Shown piece by piece: positions 6,426 to 6,676 of a stretch of 6,676 bases of DNA. Made by a program: the position numbers and the translations under genes. The stretch comes from Bacteroidota bacterium (lineage in GTDB: Bacteria > Bacteroidota > Bacteroidia > Flavobacteriales_F > PHOS-HE28): contig JAEZDL010000023.1 in assembly GCA_023418095.1 (NCBI GenBank), positions 1-6,676 of the forward strand. Direction: 5' to 3'. Positions within the stretch are counted from its first letter, which is position 1; every line of letters begins with the position of its first letter. The notes under the pieces were generated by a model that was not told the origin of the DNA, did no database searches, and saw nothing but the letters and a program-made list of their open reading frames with translations.

Positions 6426-6676
6426 ATGGGCTGGTTCAACTTCTTCACACAAGAGATCGCGATAGACCTTGGCACCGCCAACACGCTGATCATCCACAAC
6501 GACAAGGTGGTAGTGGATGAACCGAGCATCGTGGCGCTCAATCGCACGGCCGGCAAAGTGATCGCCGTGGGAAGACAGGCGCAGCAGATTCACGGCAAAA
6601 CGCATGAGAACATCAAGACCGTTCGTCCGCTGAAGGATGGTGTGATCGCCGATTTCAAGGCCGCTGAGGATATTAT
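6426..6676 (+). CDS. mreB: Rod shape-determining protein MreB, 5' part
   Basis: The first 83 codons of MreB are present; the gene runs off the right edge of the window. MreB is the bacterial actin homologue that polymerises under the inner membrane and directs lateral wall synthesis. The N-terminus MGWFNFFTQ is hydrophobic and aromatic, fitting a membrane-contact segment. It is followed by the actin-fold phosphate-1 loop IAIDLGTANTLI (11-22), DEPSIVAL (31-38), the VGRQAQ segment (48-53) and the family-typical KTVRPLKDGVIADF (64-77). The ATG at 6426 lies 12 bases after the purH stop codon, with only a weak AGG before it and no room for an independent promoter or terminator, so transcription with purH is expected. 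In Bacteroidota, mreC and further elongation genes (penicillin-binding protein 2, rodA) commonly follow. These cannot be seen here. Confidence 0.96.
   Translation, partial: MGWFNFFTQEIAIDLGTANTLIIHNDKVVVDEPSIVALNRTAGKVIAVGRQAQQIHGKTHENIKTVRPLKDGVIADFKAAEDI

Overview
The window looks like a piece of chromosome from an uncultured member of Bacteroidota, most likely a Flavobacteriales-type lineage of fairly high GC (I judge roughly 55-58% by eye). The signs are: a purH-mreB gene pair, which is a recurrent Bacteroidota arrangement; signal peptides ending in A-Q; weak or absent Shine-Dalgarno sequences with TAnnTTTG-like promoter boxes; and a large secreted modular metalloprotease whose fibronectin III modules and C-terminal NDRD repeats resemble extracellular proteins of that group. 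The lineage is an inference from family knowledge, not a database result.

Layout from left to right. (1) The 3' half of a LOG-family (TIGR00730-type) nucleotide phosphoribohydrolase gene, + strand, cut by the window edge. (2) A 171-base gap with weak inverted repeats only. (3) A 991-codon secreted zinc metalloprotease of the metzincin/reprolysin-like type (HExxHxxGxxH): signal peptide, propeptide, catalytic domain, FnIII, PPC, FnIII, a Bacteroidota-type C-terminal module and two NDRD repeats. (4) Convergent to it, with only 7 bases between the stop codons, a small YqaA-type (DedA/VTT-like) inner-membrane protein on the - strand. (5) Divergent from that, a small outer-membrane beta-barrel protein, + strand. 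(6) A full-length bifunctional purH, which appears to start at TTG and is preceded by a plausible Bacteroidota promoter. (7) Twelve bases after purH, the first 83 codons of mreB, running off the right edge.

Functionally this is mostly ordinary chromosome. purH supplies IMP (last two steps of purine synthesis) and is probably co-transcribed with mreB, the actin-like organiser of cell elongation. The protease and beta-barrel protein are envelope or secreted functions, and the YqaA protein is an inner-membrane protein of unknown role. I see no tRNA, rRNA, CRISPR array, transposon, phage gene or defence cassette. The points most worth a second look are the C-terminal module of the protease, which stands where a type IX secretion signal would normally be, and a marked excess of GATC (about 125 sites by hand count) across coding and non-coding DNA on both gene orientations. 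I found no convincing previously undescribed multi-gene system.
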